64,000 nucleotides of DNA. Origin: Ruania albidiflava DSM 18029. GTDB taxonomy: Bacteria; Actinomycetota; Actinomycetes; Actinomycetales; Beutenbergiaceae. The notes under the pieces were generated by a model, which searched no databases, was not told the DNA's origin, and worked only from the letters and a program-made list of their open reading frames with translations. Positions within the stretch are counted from its first letter, which is position 1, and each line of letters opens with the position of its first letter. This document shows, piece by piece, positions 54,568-62,773 of this stretch. Both the position numbers and the translations under genes were made by a program. The stretch spans positions 248,001 through 312,000 of the forward strand of contig NZ_ATWL01000003.1 of the NCBI RefSeq assembly GCF_000421225.1. The letters run 5' to 3'.

Positions 54568-56325
54568 TCAGCGCCGGAACCGGCGCTCCGGATCCCACGG
54601 ACCCCGGTCCAGCGGCACGTCCTCCGGGGTGTGCAGGCGGACCATGGTGCGCCACAGCCCCCGGGGGCGCCGGCCGGGGGTGAGCAGGGAGACCACCACC
54701 ATCGTGATGAACGCCAGCGGCACCGTCCACGCGGCGGGCTGGGCGAGCAGTGCACCGGGCAGACCGGTGGAGGAGCCGAGCATGATCGTCGCGCCCACAG
54801 CCGCCGTGGCCGCCCCGCCGCCGACCACGAGCCCGGCCATCGCGCCGGCGTCGGTGAGCCGGCGCCACCAGATACCGAGCAGCAGCAGCGGGCAGAACGT
54901 GCTCGCTGCCACGGCGAACGCCAGACCGACCACGTCCGCGATCGCCAGGTCCAGCCCGCCCAGCGCGAGCAGGGTCGGCACCAGCAGCGCCAGTACCGTG
55001 CCCACCCGGAACGCGGTGACCGGGGAGGAGATGCGCCGGTTCAGCACATCCTGGGAGAGCACCCCGGCCACGCTGACCGTCAGGCCCGAGGCGGTCGACA
55101 GGAACGCGGCGAACGCACCGGCGGTGACCAGCACGGTGAGCACCTGACCAGCTGTGCTGCCGGCGCCGAGCATGGCCGACGGGAGCAGCAGCACCACCGC
55201 CTCGGTGCGTCCGGTGAGCAGCAGCTCCGGGGCGTACAGCCGGCCGAGCCCGCCGTAGATGGTGGGGAACAGGTAGAACACCCCGAGCATGGCCAGCACG
55301 GTGACCGTGGTGCGCCGGGCAGCCCGACCGTCCGGGTTGGTGTAGAACCGCACCAGCACGTGCGGCAGCCCCATCGTGCCCAGGAACAGGGCGATGATCA
55401 GCGAGTAGGTGGTGTACAGCGCGTACGGGGTGCCGCTGCTCATCGGGTACGTCCAGCCCGGGCCGTCCACGGCGCGCAGGCCCTGCGCGTGCGGTACGGG
55501 AGCATCCTCCGCGAAGGTGAGCTCGGTGCCGGTACCCACCTGGACCCCTCCGGCAGGTAACGTGACCTCACCGCTGACAGCATCGCCGTCGAGCGTGCCC
55601 TCCGCATGCACCAGCAGCGGCTCGGCCACCTCCAGCTCCACCGGGGCTGCGACTTCGACCGTGGTGGTCTCGGTGAACGTGGCCGGACCTTCGCTGGTGA
55701 TCTCCGGGCTGCCGTCCGCGCGCCACACCAGCACCAGCACGATCGCCGGGATCGCGATCGCGGTGACCTTCAGCCAGTACTGGAATGCCTGCACGAACGT
55801 GATCGCCCGCATCCCGCCGGCCAGCACCGAGACCAGCACCACCGCGGCCACTGCCACCGGCCCCACCCAGGCCGGGGTGCCGGTGATGGTGCGCAGCGTG
55901 ATCCCTGCGGCGTGCAGCTGCGGCAGCAGGTACAGCCAGCCGATCGTCACCACCCCGGCGCTGGCGACCTTGCGCAGTACCTGGGACTCGAGCCGCAGCT
56001 CGGCGAAGTCCGGCAGCGTGTAGGCGCCGGAGCGGCGCAGCGGGGCGGCCACCAGCACCAGCAGCAGCAGGTATCCGGCGGTGTAGCCCACACCGAACCA
56101 GAGCATGTCTGCGCCGTAGGCCAGGATCAGCCCGGCCACCCCCAGGAAGGACGCCGCGGACAGGTACTCGCCGCTGATCGCCGAGGCGTTCCACCACGGG
56201 CTCACCGTGCGGGAGGCCACGTAGAAGTCGCTGGTGGTGCGGGCCGCGCGGACACCCACGATGCCCAGCAGCGCGGTGCTGATCGCCACCAGCAGCACGG
56301 CGAGGAGCCCCGCGGTGGGGTTCAT
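54568..56325 (-). CDS. Sodium:solute symporter, second copy with large insert
   Basis: 585 aa SSS-family transporter (MNPTAGLLAVLLVAISTALL start at 56325). Shares TTSDFYVASRTVSPWWNASA, SGEYLSAASFLGVAG and GTMGLPHVLVRFYTNPDGRA with the first copy, so it is also monocarboxylate-like. It differs by an extra ~85-residue extracytoplasmic segment (about residues 215-300, rich in Thr/Glu/Val: TFTETTTVEVAAPVELEVAE) between helices. It overlaps the 119-aa partner gene by 4 bases, mirroring the first operon. Confidence 0.92.
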   Translation of the reverse strand: MNPTAGLLAVLLVAISTALLGIVGVRAARTTSDFYVASRTVSPWWNASAISGEYLSAASFLGVAGLILAYGADMLWFGVGYTAGYLLLLVLVAAPLRRSGAYTLPDFAELRLESQVLRKVASAGVVTIGWLYLLPQLHAAGITLRTITGTPAWVGPVAVAAVVLVSVLAGGMRAITFVQAFQYWLKVTAIAIPAIVLVLVWRADGSPEITSEGPATFTETTTVEVAAPVELEVAEPLLVHAEGTLDGDAVSGEVTLPAGGVQVGTGTELTFAEDAPVPHAQGLRAVDGPGWTYPMSSGTPYALYTTYSLIIALFLGTMGLPHVLVRFYTNPDGRAARRTTVTVLAMLGVFYLFPTIYGGLGRLYAPELLLTGRTEAVVLLLPSAMLGAGSTAGQVLTVLVTAGAFAAFLSTASGLTVSVAGVLSQDVLNRRISSPVTAFRVGTVLALLVPTLLALGGLDLAIADVVGLAFAVAASTFCPLLLLGIWWRRLTDAGAMAGLVVGGGAATAAVGATIMLGSSTGLPGALLAQPAAWTVPLAFITMVVVSLLTPGRRPRGLWRTMVRLHTPEDVPLDRGPWDPERRFRR

Positions 56326-56681
56326 CGGCGGTCGACCAGGTCGGTGAACTCCCGCTCCACCCGTTCGCTCTGCCGCACGTACAGCCACGCGGCGCCGGCC
56401 AGCAGCGGGTAGGCGCCGATGCCGAGCAGCCACCACGGCACCGGGATCCCGGCGAGCGTGGGTGTGGCGGTGCCCGGGGCTAGGGCGAACACGACCGGCA
56501 GAGCCGCCAGCAGGCCGAGCGTCGACAGTCCCACCGCCAGGCCGAGTCGCAGCTGGGTGCGCATCAGCCCGCGCAGGTACACGTCCCCCAGCCGGGTCTG
56601 CTCGTCGATGTCCGAGGTGGCCGGGCGGCGGGCCCGCCGCTGCGGGCGGCGCGGGCCGGTGACCACCTCACGCTCGACCAT
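56322..56681 (-). CDS. Small two-helix membrane protein paired with the symporter
   Basis: 119 aa; basic cytosolic N-terminus, then helices near residues 45-70 (LRLGLAVGLSTLGLLAALPV) and 80-103, ending in a charged tail. The topology and position match the DUF485-type partner of SSS transporters, although the sequence is not clearly DUF485. ATGA overlap with the symporter start. Inferred role: assembly or regulation of the symporter. Confidence 0.85.
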   Translation of the reverse strand: MVEREVVTGPRRPQRRARRPATSDIDEQTRLGDVYLRGLMRTQLRLGLAVGLSTLGLLAALPVVFALAPGTATPTLAGIPVPWWLLGIGAYPLLAGAAWLYVRQSERVEREFTDLVDRR

Positions 56682-56720
56682 CAGTGCTGCCCTCCCGGCG
56701 GGCGTGCACGTGCCGCCCCG

Positions 56721-57461
56721 TCATCTGTGCTCCCCGCCCCGCCCGGCGAGCAGCTCGCGCAGCTCCCGCGCGTGCCTGCGGGCCACCGGCAGCCGCGTGC
56801 CAGCCACCACCGCCTGCAGCCGCCCGGACTGCCCGCGCAGCTCGCGCACCTGGTCCAAGGCCACCAGGTGGGAGCGGTGGATGCGCACGAACCCCGCGTC
56901 CGCCCAGCGCTCGGCCAGCGTGCTCAGCGGCATCCGCACCAGGTGCTCACCATCGGCGGTGTGCAGCCGAGCGTAGTCACCGTGCGCGGTCACGTGCAGC
57001 ACGTCGCTGCGGCGCACGTACCGGGTCACACCGGCCAGCTCCACCACGATCGTCTCGTCCTCCACCTCGGTCGTGCCGGCCTGCAGCGCAGCGTTCGCCC
57101 GCCGGATCGCCTCAGCGAGCCGTTCGGGGCGGTAGGGCTTCATCACGTAGTCCGCGGCGCCGATGTCGAAGGCCTGCACTGCGTGCTCGTCGTAGGCGGT
57201 GACGAACACGACCTCCGGGGCCTTGCGGAACCGGGAGAGCACCCGGGCCAGCTCCAGCCCGGTCAGCCCGGGCATCTTGATGTCCAGCACGATCACGTCC
57301 ACGTCCCCGGCGTCCAGCTCGCGCAGCGCGGCGGCGCCGTCGGCAGCGGTGCGCACCTCGGACACGTGCGAGTCCTGGCGGAGCAGGAAGGCCAGCTCGT
57401 CCAGGGCCGGGGGCTCGTCATCGACGGCGAGGACCGTGAGCATGCCCTTCAGAGTAGTCAT
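56721..57461 (-). CDS. LytTR-family response regulator
   Basis: 246 aa. Receiver domain with acidic pocket D14-D15 and phospho-acceptor D60 (VIVLDIKMPG), then a C-terminal LytTR DNA-binding domain (YVRRSDVLHVTAHGDYARLH, VRIHRSHLVALDQV). ATG 57461 overlaps the kinase stop (ATGA); MLTVLAVDDE at 57443 is an alternative. It is 39 nt upstream of the small membrane/symporter genes on the same strand, so it probably controls them. Similar kinase-regulator pairs (YpdAB, BtsSR) sense pyruvate and drive transporter genes. Confidence 0.94.
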   Translation of the reverse strand: MTTLKGMLTVLAVDDEPPALDELAFLLRQDSHVSEVRTAADGAAALRELDAGDVDVIVLDIKMPGLTGLELARVLSRFRKAPEVVFVTAYDEHAVQAFDIGAADYVMKPYRPERLAEAIRRANAALQAGTTEVEDETIVVELAGVTRYVRRSDVLHVTAHGDYARLHTADGEHLVRMPLSTLAERWADAGFVRIHRSHLVALDQVRELRGQSGRLQAVVAGTRLPVARRHARELRELLAGRGGEHR

Positions 57462-58627
57462 GCCACGTGCACACCCGGGTGGAACTTCGGCACCCGCAGG
57501 CTCACCTTCGACCCGGCACCCACCGCGGTCTCCACCACCAGCCCGTACTCCTCGCCGAACGTGGCGCGTAGCCGTTCGTCCACGTTCGCCAGCCCGACCC
57601 GGTCGCCGGGTGCGCCGCCGAGCTGGTGGCGCAGCGTCTGCGGGTCCATCCCGGCGCCGTCGTCCTCGATGCTCAGGTGGGCCTCGTTGCCCACGTCCTC
57701 GGCCACGATGGTGATCTGTCCGCCCCGGGGCTGGCCCTCGAGGCCGTGCTGCACCGCGTTCTCCACCAGTGGTTGCAGGCACAGGAACGGCACCACCACG
57801 CCGAGCACCTCCGGCGCGATGCGCAGCGTGACCCGCAGCCGGCCGGCGAACCGCGCCTGCTCCAGGGTGAGGTAGTGCTCGATCGACTTCAGCTCCTCGG
57901 CCAGGGTGGTGAACTCCCCGTGCCGGCGGAAGGAGTAGCGGGTGAAGTCGGCGAACTCCAGCAGCAGCTCGCGGGCGTGCTCGGGGTCGGTGCGGATGTA
58001 GGAGGCGATCGCGCCGAGCGAGTTGTAGATGAAGTGCGGGGAGATCTGTGCCCGCAGTGCGCGCAGGTCGGCCTCGGCGAGCTCGGCCCGGGAGCTCTCC
58101 AGCTCGGCCAGGTCCAGCTGGCCGGAGATGAAGTCGGCGATCTCCTCCACGGCCCGCACCAGCCCGGCGGGCGGCGCTCCGGTGGCGTAGGCGGTGACCG
58201 CGCCTACCTGCAGGTCGCTGGTGGTCAGAGGTGCGGTCACGGCGTAGCGCAGCGGGCAGGAGTCCTCGCGGCAGGCGACCAGGTCGGGGCCGAGCACCCG
58301 GGTCTCGGACACCTGCTCGCCGGTGGGTACGTGGTGCTGGTGAGACTCCCCGGCCCCGCTCCAGGCGAGCAGGCGCTCGGAGTCGGCCAGTGCCAGCGCA
58401 GCGGAGCCGGTGAGCGCGTGCAGATGCTTGACCGCACGGCTCGCACCCGGGGCCAGGCCGGCGCGCAGCGGCGGGGAGGCCAAGGTGATCCGGTGCAGGA
58501 TGCGGTAGGTGGACCGGTGCTCGGCCGGTCCGAGCAGCACTCGGGGGCGCAGTTCCCGCCAGAGCACGGCCGCCACGGCGAGCACCGCCACCAGGGAGGC
58601 GATCGCCGCCAGCAGCTCCGGGCTCAT
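57458..58627 (-). CDS. LytS-type sensor histidine kinase
   Basis: 389 aa. One N-terminal membrane helix (SPELLAAIASLVAVLAVAAV), a GAF-like sensor region (residues ~40-185) with a C-x5-C pair (VACREDSCPL), then the LytS-type kinase core: phospho-acceptor His in RAQISPHFIYNSLGAIASYI and ATPase motifs LVENAVQHGLE, DDGAGMDP and GVGLANVDERL-like GDRVGLANVDERL. It lacks the multi-helix 5TM sensor of classical LytS, so sensing is cytosolic or membrane-proximal. ATG 58627 has no clear ribosome site. Confidence 0.93.
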   Translation of the reverse strand: MSPELLAAIASLVAVLAVAAVLWRELRPRVLLGPAEHRSTYRILHRITLASPPLRAGLAPGASRAVKHLHALTGSAALALADSERLLAWSGAGESHQHHVPTGEQVSETRVLGPDLVACREDSCPLRYAVTAPLTTSDLQVGAVTAYATGAPPAGLVRAVEEIADFISGQLDLAELESSRAELAEADLRALRAQISPHFIYNSLGAIASYIRTDPEHARELLLEFADFTRYSFRRHGEFTTLAEELKSIEHYLTLEQARFAGRLRVTLRIAPEVLGVVVPFLCLQPLVENAVQHGLEGQPRGGQITIVAEDVGNEAHLSIEDDGAGMDPQTLRHQLGGAPGDRVGLANVDERLRATFGEEYGLVVETAVGAGSKVSLRVPKFHPGVHVA

Positions 58628-58689
58628 AGCAGGAGACAACCAGGTCCGCTCGGCTCTGTCACCCGACCCGCCCCGGTCACCCCATCGGT

Positions 58690-58749
58690 CGCGAACGCTC
58701 CGGTTCGCGGCGGGGAAGCGCTTGCTGGTCGCGAACGAGAGCGTTCGCG
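58690..58749. repeat. 60-bp palindrome family, copy 3
   Basis: 60 nt with the family ends CGCGAACGCTC/GAGCGTTCGCG and centre GGAAGCGCTTGC. Most arm positions pair, with a few mismatches (for example 58701-58702 against 58737-58738). It lies between rarD and the histidine kinase, both on the minus strand, so it follows rarD. Confidence 0.85.
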
Positions 58750-58779
58750 GGCGGCGGGTGACGGCGGAGCCTGGGGTGC

Positions 58780-59736
58780 TCAGGTCTCGCGCCGGGGGCG
58801 TGGGGTCGCCGTGCGCGTGGCCCGGTAGCCGTCGGTGCTGAGCACCACCAGGGCCACCCACACCACGGCGAACCCGGCCCACCGGGTGGCGGACATCTGC
58901 TCGTGGTACAGGAACACGCCGGTCAGGTACTGCATCGTCGGGGTCACGTACTGCAGCAACCCGAGCATCGCCAACGGTAGTCGTCGGGCCGCGGCCGCAA
59001 ACAGCACCAGCGGAACTGTGGTCAGCACCCCGGAGCCGACCAGCAGGAGCGCCAGCCCGGTGCTGGAGAACAGCTCGCCGGGGCCGCCGAAGCTGCCCTC
59101 GCCGCGCACCGCCAGCACCACCAGCAGCACGAGCGCGGCCGGTGCGAGCGTGAGCGTCTCCACCCCTAGGCCGGGTAGCGCCGGCACCTTCTCACCCACC
59201 TGCTTCTTCACCAGGCCGTAGCCGCCGAACGTCCCGGCCAGCACCAGGGAGATCCACGGGAAGGTGCCGTTCCCGACGGCGATCACCACCACTCCGGTGG
59301 CCCCGAGCCCGGCCGCCACCCACTGCGCTGTGCGGAGTCGTTCGCCGAGGATCGTCACCGCCATTCCCGCGGTCACCAGCGGGTTGATGTAGTAGCCCAG
59401 CGACGCCTCCACCACGTGCCCGGTGAGCACGGCGAGCACGAACGTCACCCAGTTCGCGCTAAGCAGCACCGCCGCCAGCCCCAGGCGGGCGGAGACCCGG
59501 GTGGTGCGCAGCAGCCGCCAGAACCTGCCGAGCTGGCCGAGCATGGCCAGCACCAGCAGGCACAGCAGCAGCGACCAGAGCACCCGGTGTGCGGTGATCT
59601 CCCACGGACCGGCTGGCGCCAGCAGCGGGAAGTACAGCGGCAGCATCCCCCACCAGAGGTAGCCGCCGAAACCCGCAGCCAGCCCGCGTCGGTCGATCTC
59701 GCCGCCGGTGGCGGACGGGGGAGCGGGGAGGGTCAC
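58780..59736 (-). CDS. rarD: RarD-like EamA-family membrane transporter
   Basis: 318 aa, ten predicted helices in two EamA halves. RarD signatures: GGYLWWGMLPLYFPLLAPAG, EITAHRVLWSLLLCLLVLA, SANWVTFVLAVLTGHVVEAS and GYYINPLVTAGMAVTILGER. GTG 59736 lies 8 nt after a TAGATT -10, so the mRNA is probably leaderless. RarD (chloramphenicol-sensitive protein type) transporters export or import unknown metabolites. Confidence 0.92.
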   Translation of the reverse strand: MTLPAPPSATGGEIDRRGLAAGFGGYLWWGMLPLYFPLLAPAGPWEITAHRVLWSLLLCLLVLAMLGQLGRFWRLLRTTRVSARLGLAAVLLSANWVTFVLAVLTGHVVEASLGYYINPLVTAGMAVTILGERLRTAQWVAAGLGATGVVVIAVGNGTFPWISLVLAGTFGGYGLVKKQVGEKVPALPGLGVETLTLAPAALVLLVVLAVRGEGSFGGPGELFSSTGLALLLVGSGVLTTVPLVLFAAAARRLPLAMLGLLQYVTPTMQYLTGVFLYHEQMSATRWAGFAVVWVALVVLSTDGYRATRTATPRPRRET

Positions 59737-59744
59737 GAGGCGTG

Positions 59745-59750
59745 AATCTA
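59745..59750 (-). promoter_or_regulatory. -10 element of rarD (leaderless)
   Basis: TAGATT on the minus strand, 8 nt before the GTG start. Confidence 0.55.
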
Positions 59751-59787
59751 CCCGGGCCACAGCGCATCCCAGCCCACCCCACCCCAC

Positions 59788-59847
59788 CGCGAACGCTCGC
59801 CTTGGCGGCCGGAAAGCGCTTGCTCGCCGCCAAGGAGAGCGCTCGCG
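59788..59847. repeat. 60-bp palindrome family, copy 4
   Basis: 60 nt, start CGCGAACGCTC, centre AAAGCGCTTGC, end GAGCGCTCGCG, with internal arms GCCTTGGCGGC and its near complement. It lies between divergent rarD and fprA, where it cannot terminate either gene, so the family is not simply a terminator. Confidence 0.85.
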
Positions 59848-59887
59848 ATCGTGGGGAGTGACCTAGGTCTCTTGGAATAGGCGGACG

Positions 59888-59906
59888 GTAAGGACACCCT
59901 TACACT
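59888..59906 (+). promoter_or_regulatory. Palindrome and -10 upstream of fprA
   Basis: GTAAGG-ACAC-CCTTAC (59888-59903) is a perfect 6-bp inverted repeat overlapping TACACT (59901-59906), a likely -10. Upstream, GACCTAGGTC (59860-59869) is another palindrome. Together they look like a regulated promoter; the regulator is unknown. Confidence 0.45.
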
Positions 59907-59972
59907 GGGCCGTGGACCCTGGGCGCACCATCGCACCCGTTTGAGACTCTTCGAAAGAGGCATCCCATCACC

Positions 59973-61364
59973 GTGCCTACCACGACTCCGCTCCGTGTCG
60001 CCGTCGTGGGTGCCGGCCCTGCCGGGATCTACGCGGCCGACATCCTGTCCAAGACCGACCTGGATGTGCAGATCGACCTGCTGGAACGCTTGCCCGCACC
60101 GTATGGTCTGGTGCGCTACGGCGTCGCCCCCGACCACCCCCGGATCAAGGGCATCATCAACGCCCTGTACAAGGTCCTGCAGAAGGGCGCTGTGCGGTTC
60201 ATCGGGAACGTGGACTACGGCACCGACCTGACCATGGCCGACCTGCGGCACTACTACGACGCGGTCATCTTCGCCACCGGCGCGATCCGGGACGCCGATC
60301 TGAACATCCCCGGCATCGACCTGCAGGGCAGCTTCGGGGCAGCCGACTTCGTCTCCTGGTACGACGGCCACCCGGACGTTCCCCGTACCTGGCCGCTGGA
60401 GGCACGCCAGATCGCGGTGCTCGGCGCCGGTAACGTAGCCCTGGACGTGGCCCGGATCCTGGCCAAGCACGTCGAGGACCTGATGGTCACGGAGATCCCG
60501 GACAACGTCGTCGAGGGGCTGCGTGCCAGCCCGGTCACCGACGTGCACATCTTCGGCCGCCGCGGCCCGGCGCAGGTGAAGTTCACCCCGCTGGAGCTGC
60601 GTGAGCTCGGTCGTGTGCCCGATGTGGACGTCGTGGTCTACCCGGAGGACTTCGACTTCGACGAGGGATCTGAGGAAGCGATCCGGTCCTCCAACCAGAC
60701 CAAGCAGGTGGTCAAGACCCTCACCGACTGGACGTTGCGGGAGGAGAGCGAGCGTACCGCCTCCCGCCGCATCCACCTGCACTTCCTGCACCGCCCGGCC
60801 GAGATCCTCGGCGCCGACGGCAAGGTCACCGGGCTGCGCACTGAGCGCACCGAGCTCACCGGGGACGGATCTGTGCGCGGTACTGGCACCTTCGAGGAGT
60901 TCGAGGTGCAGGCGGTCTACCGCGCAGTCGGCTACTTCGGCTCGCCTCTGCCCGACCTACCCTTCGACCCGGTCGCCGGGGTGATCCCGAACGACGGTGG
61001 CCGCGTGCTGGACAGCCACGGCGAGCACGTCGCGGGCATGTACGCCACCGGCTGGATCAAGCGCGGCCCGGTCGGGCTGATCGGGCACACCAAGTCCGAC
61101 GCGTCGGAGACCGTCCGCCACCTGGTGGCCGACCTGGCCGAGGCGAGCGAGCAGGGCCGGCTGAGCACCGCCGTCGAACGCGACCCGCAGGCGTTGCTGG
61201 ACCACTTGCACGCCGACGGGGTGCCCTACACCACCTGGCACGGCTGGGAGCTGTTGGATGCCTACGAGCGCTCGGTGGGCGAAGAGCAGGGCCGGGAGCG
61301 GGTGAAGATCGTCCCGCGCGAGCACATGACCGAGATCTCCCGAAATGTGGGCGCCCGCGCCTGA
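59973..61364 (+). CDS. fprA: FprA-type ferredoxin/flavodoxin-NADP+ reductase
   Basis: 463 aa flavoprotein of the adrenodoxin-reductase type. FAD motif VAVVGAGPAGIYAADIL, the RLPAPYGLVRYGVAPDHPRI signature, NADP motif VLGAGNVALDVARIL and the C-terminal ATGWIKRGPVGLIGHTKSDA. It shuttles electrons between NADPH and ferredoxins, feeding P450s or other ferredoxin-dependent enzymes. GTG 59973. Single gene convergent with the regulator at 61473. Confidence 0.95.
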   Translation: MPTTTPLRVAVVGAGPAGIYAADILSKTDLDVQIDLLERLPAPYGLVRYGVAPDHPRIKGIINALYKVLQKGAVRFIGNVDYGTDLTMADLRHYYDAVIFATGAIRDADLNIPGIDLQGSFGAADFVSWYDGHPDVPRTWPLEARQIAVLGAGNVALDVARILAKHVEDLMVTEIPDNVVEGLRASPVTDVHIFGRRGPAQVKFTPLELRELGRVPDVDVVVYPEDFDFDEGSEEAIRSSNQTKQVVKTLTDWTLREESERTASRRIHLHFLHRPAEILGADGKVTGLRTERTELTGDGSVRGTGTFEEFEVQAVYRAVGYFGSPLPDLPFDPVAGVIPNDGGRVLDSHGEHVAGMYATGWIKRGPVGLIGHTKSDASETVRHLVADLAEASEQGRLSTAVERDPQALLDHLHADGVPYTTWHGWELLDAYERSVGEEQGRERVKIVPREHMTEISRNVGARA

Positions 61365-61424
61365 GGCCCGCCCGCCTGCCGGGGCTCGTCACCGGTACAC
61401 GAGTGCCTCCGCGCAGGGGGAGGT

Positions 61425-61450
61425 GCCGCGGCGGTGGGCCGCGGCGGTGG
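61425..61450. repeat. 13-bp perfect tandem duplication
   Basis: GCCGCGGCGGTGG occurs twice in a row in the 108-bp gap between the convergent fprA and regulator genes. A short CCTCC/GGAGG hairpin just before it may be the terminator. Confidence 0.6.
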
Positions 61451-61472
61451 GCACTGCGCGGGTGGGCGGGGC

Positions 61473-62594
61473 TCAGCGGGCGCGGGGCGGCCCGCTGGAG
61501 TCGCGCACCTTCAGCGTGGGGCTCACCCGCACGCAGTGCACCGGGCGGTCCGGTTCGGCCAGCCGGGCGGCCAGCAGCGCGGTGGCGGTGCGCCCGATGG
61601 TGCGCCGGGGTGGGCGCACGGCCGACAGCGCGGGTGAGGTCAGTGTGGCGATCTGGTCGTCGTAGGCGAGCACGGACAGGTCCCCGGGCACGTCCAAGCC
61701 CTGCTCCTCGGCGCGCTGCACGATCCGGACCGCCTCCGGGTCGGAGTGCACCAGCAGCGCCGTGGTCCCGGTCGATACCGCCGCAGCCACGCAGGCCTCG
61801 ATCGCCTCGTCGAAACCGGGGTCGCGCCGGTCCGGCACCGGTAGGTCCACGACCTCCTCGGTCGGCAGCCCCAGCTCGCCGCAGCTGCTCAACCAGCCGG
61901 CCCGGATCTGGTGCACGTGCGGTGACTGCTGGCTGAACGCCAGGCCGATCTTCCGGTGGCCCAGGCTGGCCAGGTAGTGCACCGCCATCGTCGATCCACC
62001 CGCGTGGTCGGTGACCACCGACTCGGCGGACCGGCGCACCTCGCCGAGCACGGCGCGGCGTTCCATCAGCACCGCGGGCACCGGGGCGTCGGCGAGCCAC
62101 CGGCGAATCCGCTCCCCGCCGGGCCCGTCCATCGTGGGGGCGAGCAGCAGGCCCCGCGCGCCGCTGTCCACCAGGCGCTGCACGTCGGCCCGCTCGTCAC
62201 GGGAGTGGTACACCGAACCGCGCAGGGTGATGCGCAGCCCCAGCCGCCGCGCCTCCTCCTCCGCGCCTCGGGCCACGTCCGGCCAGTAGTAGTCCAGGGA
62301 GGGCACCAGCATCCCCACCGGCACGCGGTGCCGAGCGCCCACCGCCGCACCGATCGCCGGTGGGAGCACATTGGTGGCCGTCGCCCCGCCGTGCACGCGA
62401 CGTACCAGACCGGCATCGGCGAGCACGCTCACGTCCCGGCGCACCGTCACCGGTGTCACCCCCAGCTCGGCGGCCAGCTCGGTCACCCGGATGGTGCCGC
62501 GCTCGGTGACGGCGGTGAGCACCTCTGCCTGCCGTGAGCCCGGTTCCGGGCGCCACGAGGTAGGTGCCGGGGCTGCTCGCTCCGTCTGTGCCAT
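61473..62594 (-). CDS. Transcriptional regulator: DeoR-type HTH fused to LacI-type sensor
   Basis: 373 aa. Residues ~18-75 form a DeoR winged HTH (SRQAEVLTAVTERGTIRVTE, then VTPVTVRRDVSVLADAGLVR, RVHGGA). The rest is a LacI/ribose-binding-protein-like sensor (RVPVGMLVPSLDYYWPDVAR, GHRKIGLAFSQQSPH, ending LSVLAYDDQIATLTSPALSA). DeoR proteins normally carry a sugar-phosphate-isomerase-like sensor, so this is a domain swap suggesting a free-sugar ligand. It is divergent from the dehydrogenase-DUF2264 operon, with a GATC-rich control region between. Likely repressor or activator of that operon. Confidence 0.9.
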   Translation of the reverse strand: MAQTERAAPAPTSWRPEPGSRQAEVLTAVTERGTIRVTELAAELGVTPVTVRRDVSVLADAGLVRRVHGGATATNVLPPAIGAAVGARHRVPVGMLVPSLDYYWPDVARGAEEEARRLGLRITLRGSVYHSRDERADVQRLVDSGARGLLLAPTMDGPGGERIRRWLADAPVPAVLMERRAVLGEVRRSAESVVTDHAGGSTMAVHYLASLGHRKIGLAFSQQSPHVHQIRAGWLSSCGELGLPTEEVVDLPVPDRRDPGFDEAIEACVAAAVSTGTTALLVHSDPEAVRIVQRAEEQGLDVPGDLSVLAYDDQIATLTSPALSAVRPPRRTIGRTATALLAARLAEPDRPVHCVRVSPTLKVRDSSGPPRAR

Positions 62595-62632
62595 CTCCGG
62601 GTCCCTTCTGCAGCTGTGCTGGGGTCAGGTTA

Positions 62633-62766
62633 GATCACGACCCGATCACGAATCGGTCATCGACGACATCGATCGATCACGGGATCTTGACGGTCAGGGT
62701 GATCGGGCTTACGGTTTATGATCGTAGCGCACTTTCGATCATCAAACGATCAGATCGGTGATCACG
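62633..62766. promoter_or_regulatory. GATC-rich divergent control region with repeated operator-like sites
   Basis: Eleven GATC tetramers lie in about 130 bp (at 62633, 62644, 62671, 62675, 62683, 62701, 62720, 62737, 62748, 62753 and 62760), where about 0.5 is expected by chance. GATCACG occurs four times, including a direct pair 11 bp apart (62633, 62644), about one helix turn. These are good candidates for binding sites of the adjacent DeoR/LacI hybrid regulator. Confidence 0.65.
62687..62715 (+). promoter_or_regulatory. Candidate promoter of the dehydrogenase operon
   Basis: TTGACG (62687-62692), 17 bp, TACGGT (62710-62715). A TATGAT at 62717-62722 is an alternative -10 without a good -35. 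Both are embedded among the GATC sites. Confidence 0.5.
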
Positions 62767-62773
62767 TGAGGAG

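Noticed and set aside
31078-59847. Palindromes as CRISPR repeats or insertion-sequence ends
   Set aside because: The copies are isolated, kilobases apart, with no spacers, no cas genes and no transposase or target duplication nearby.
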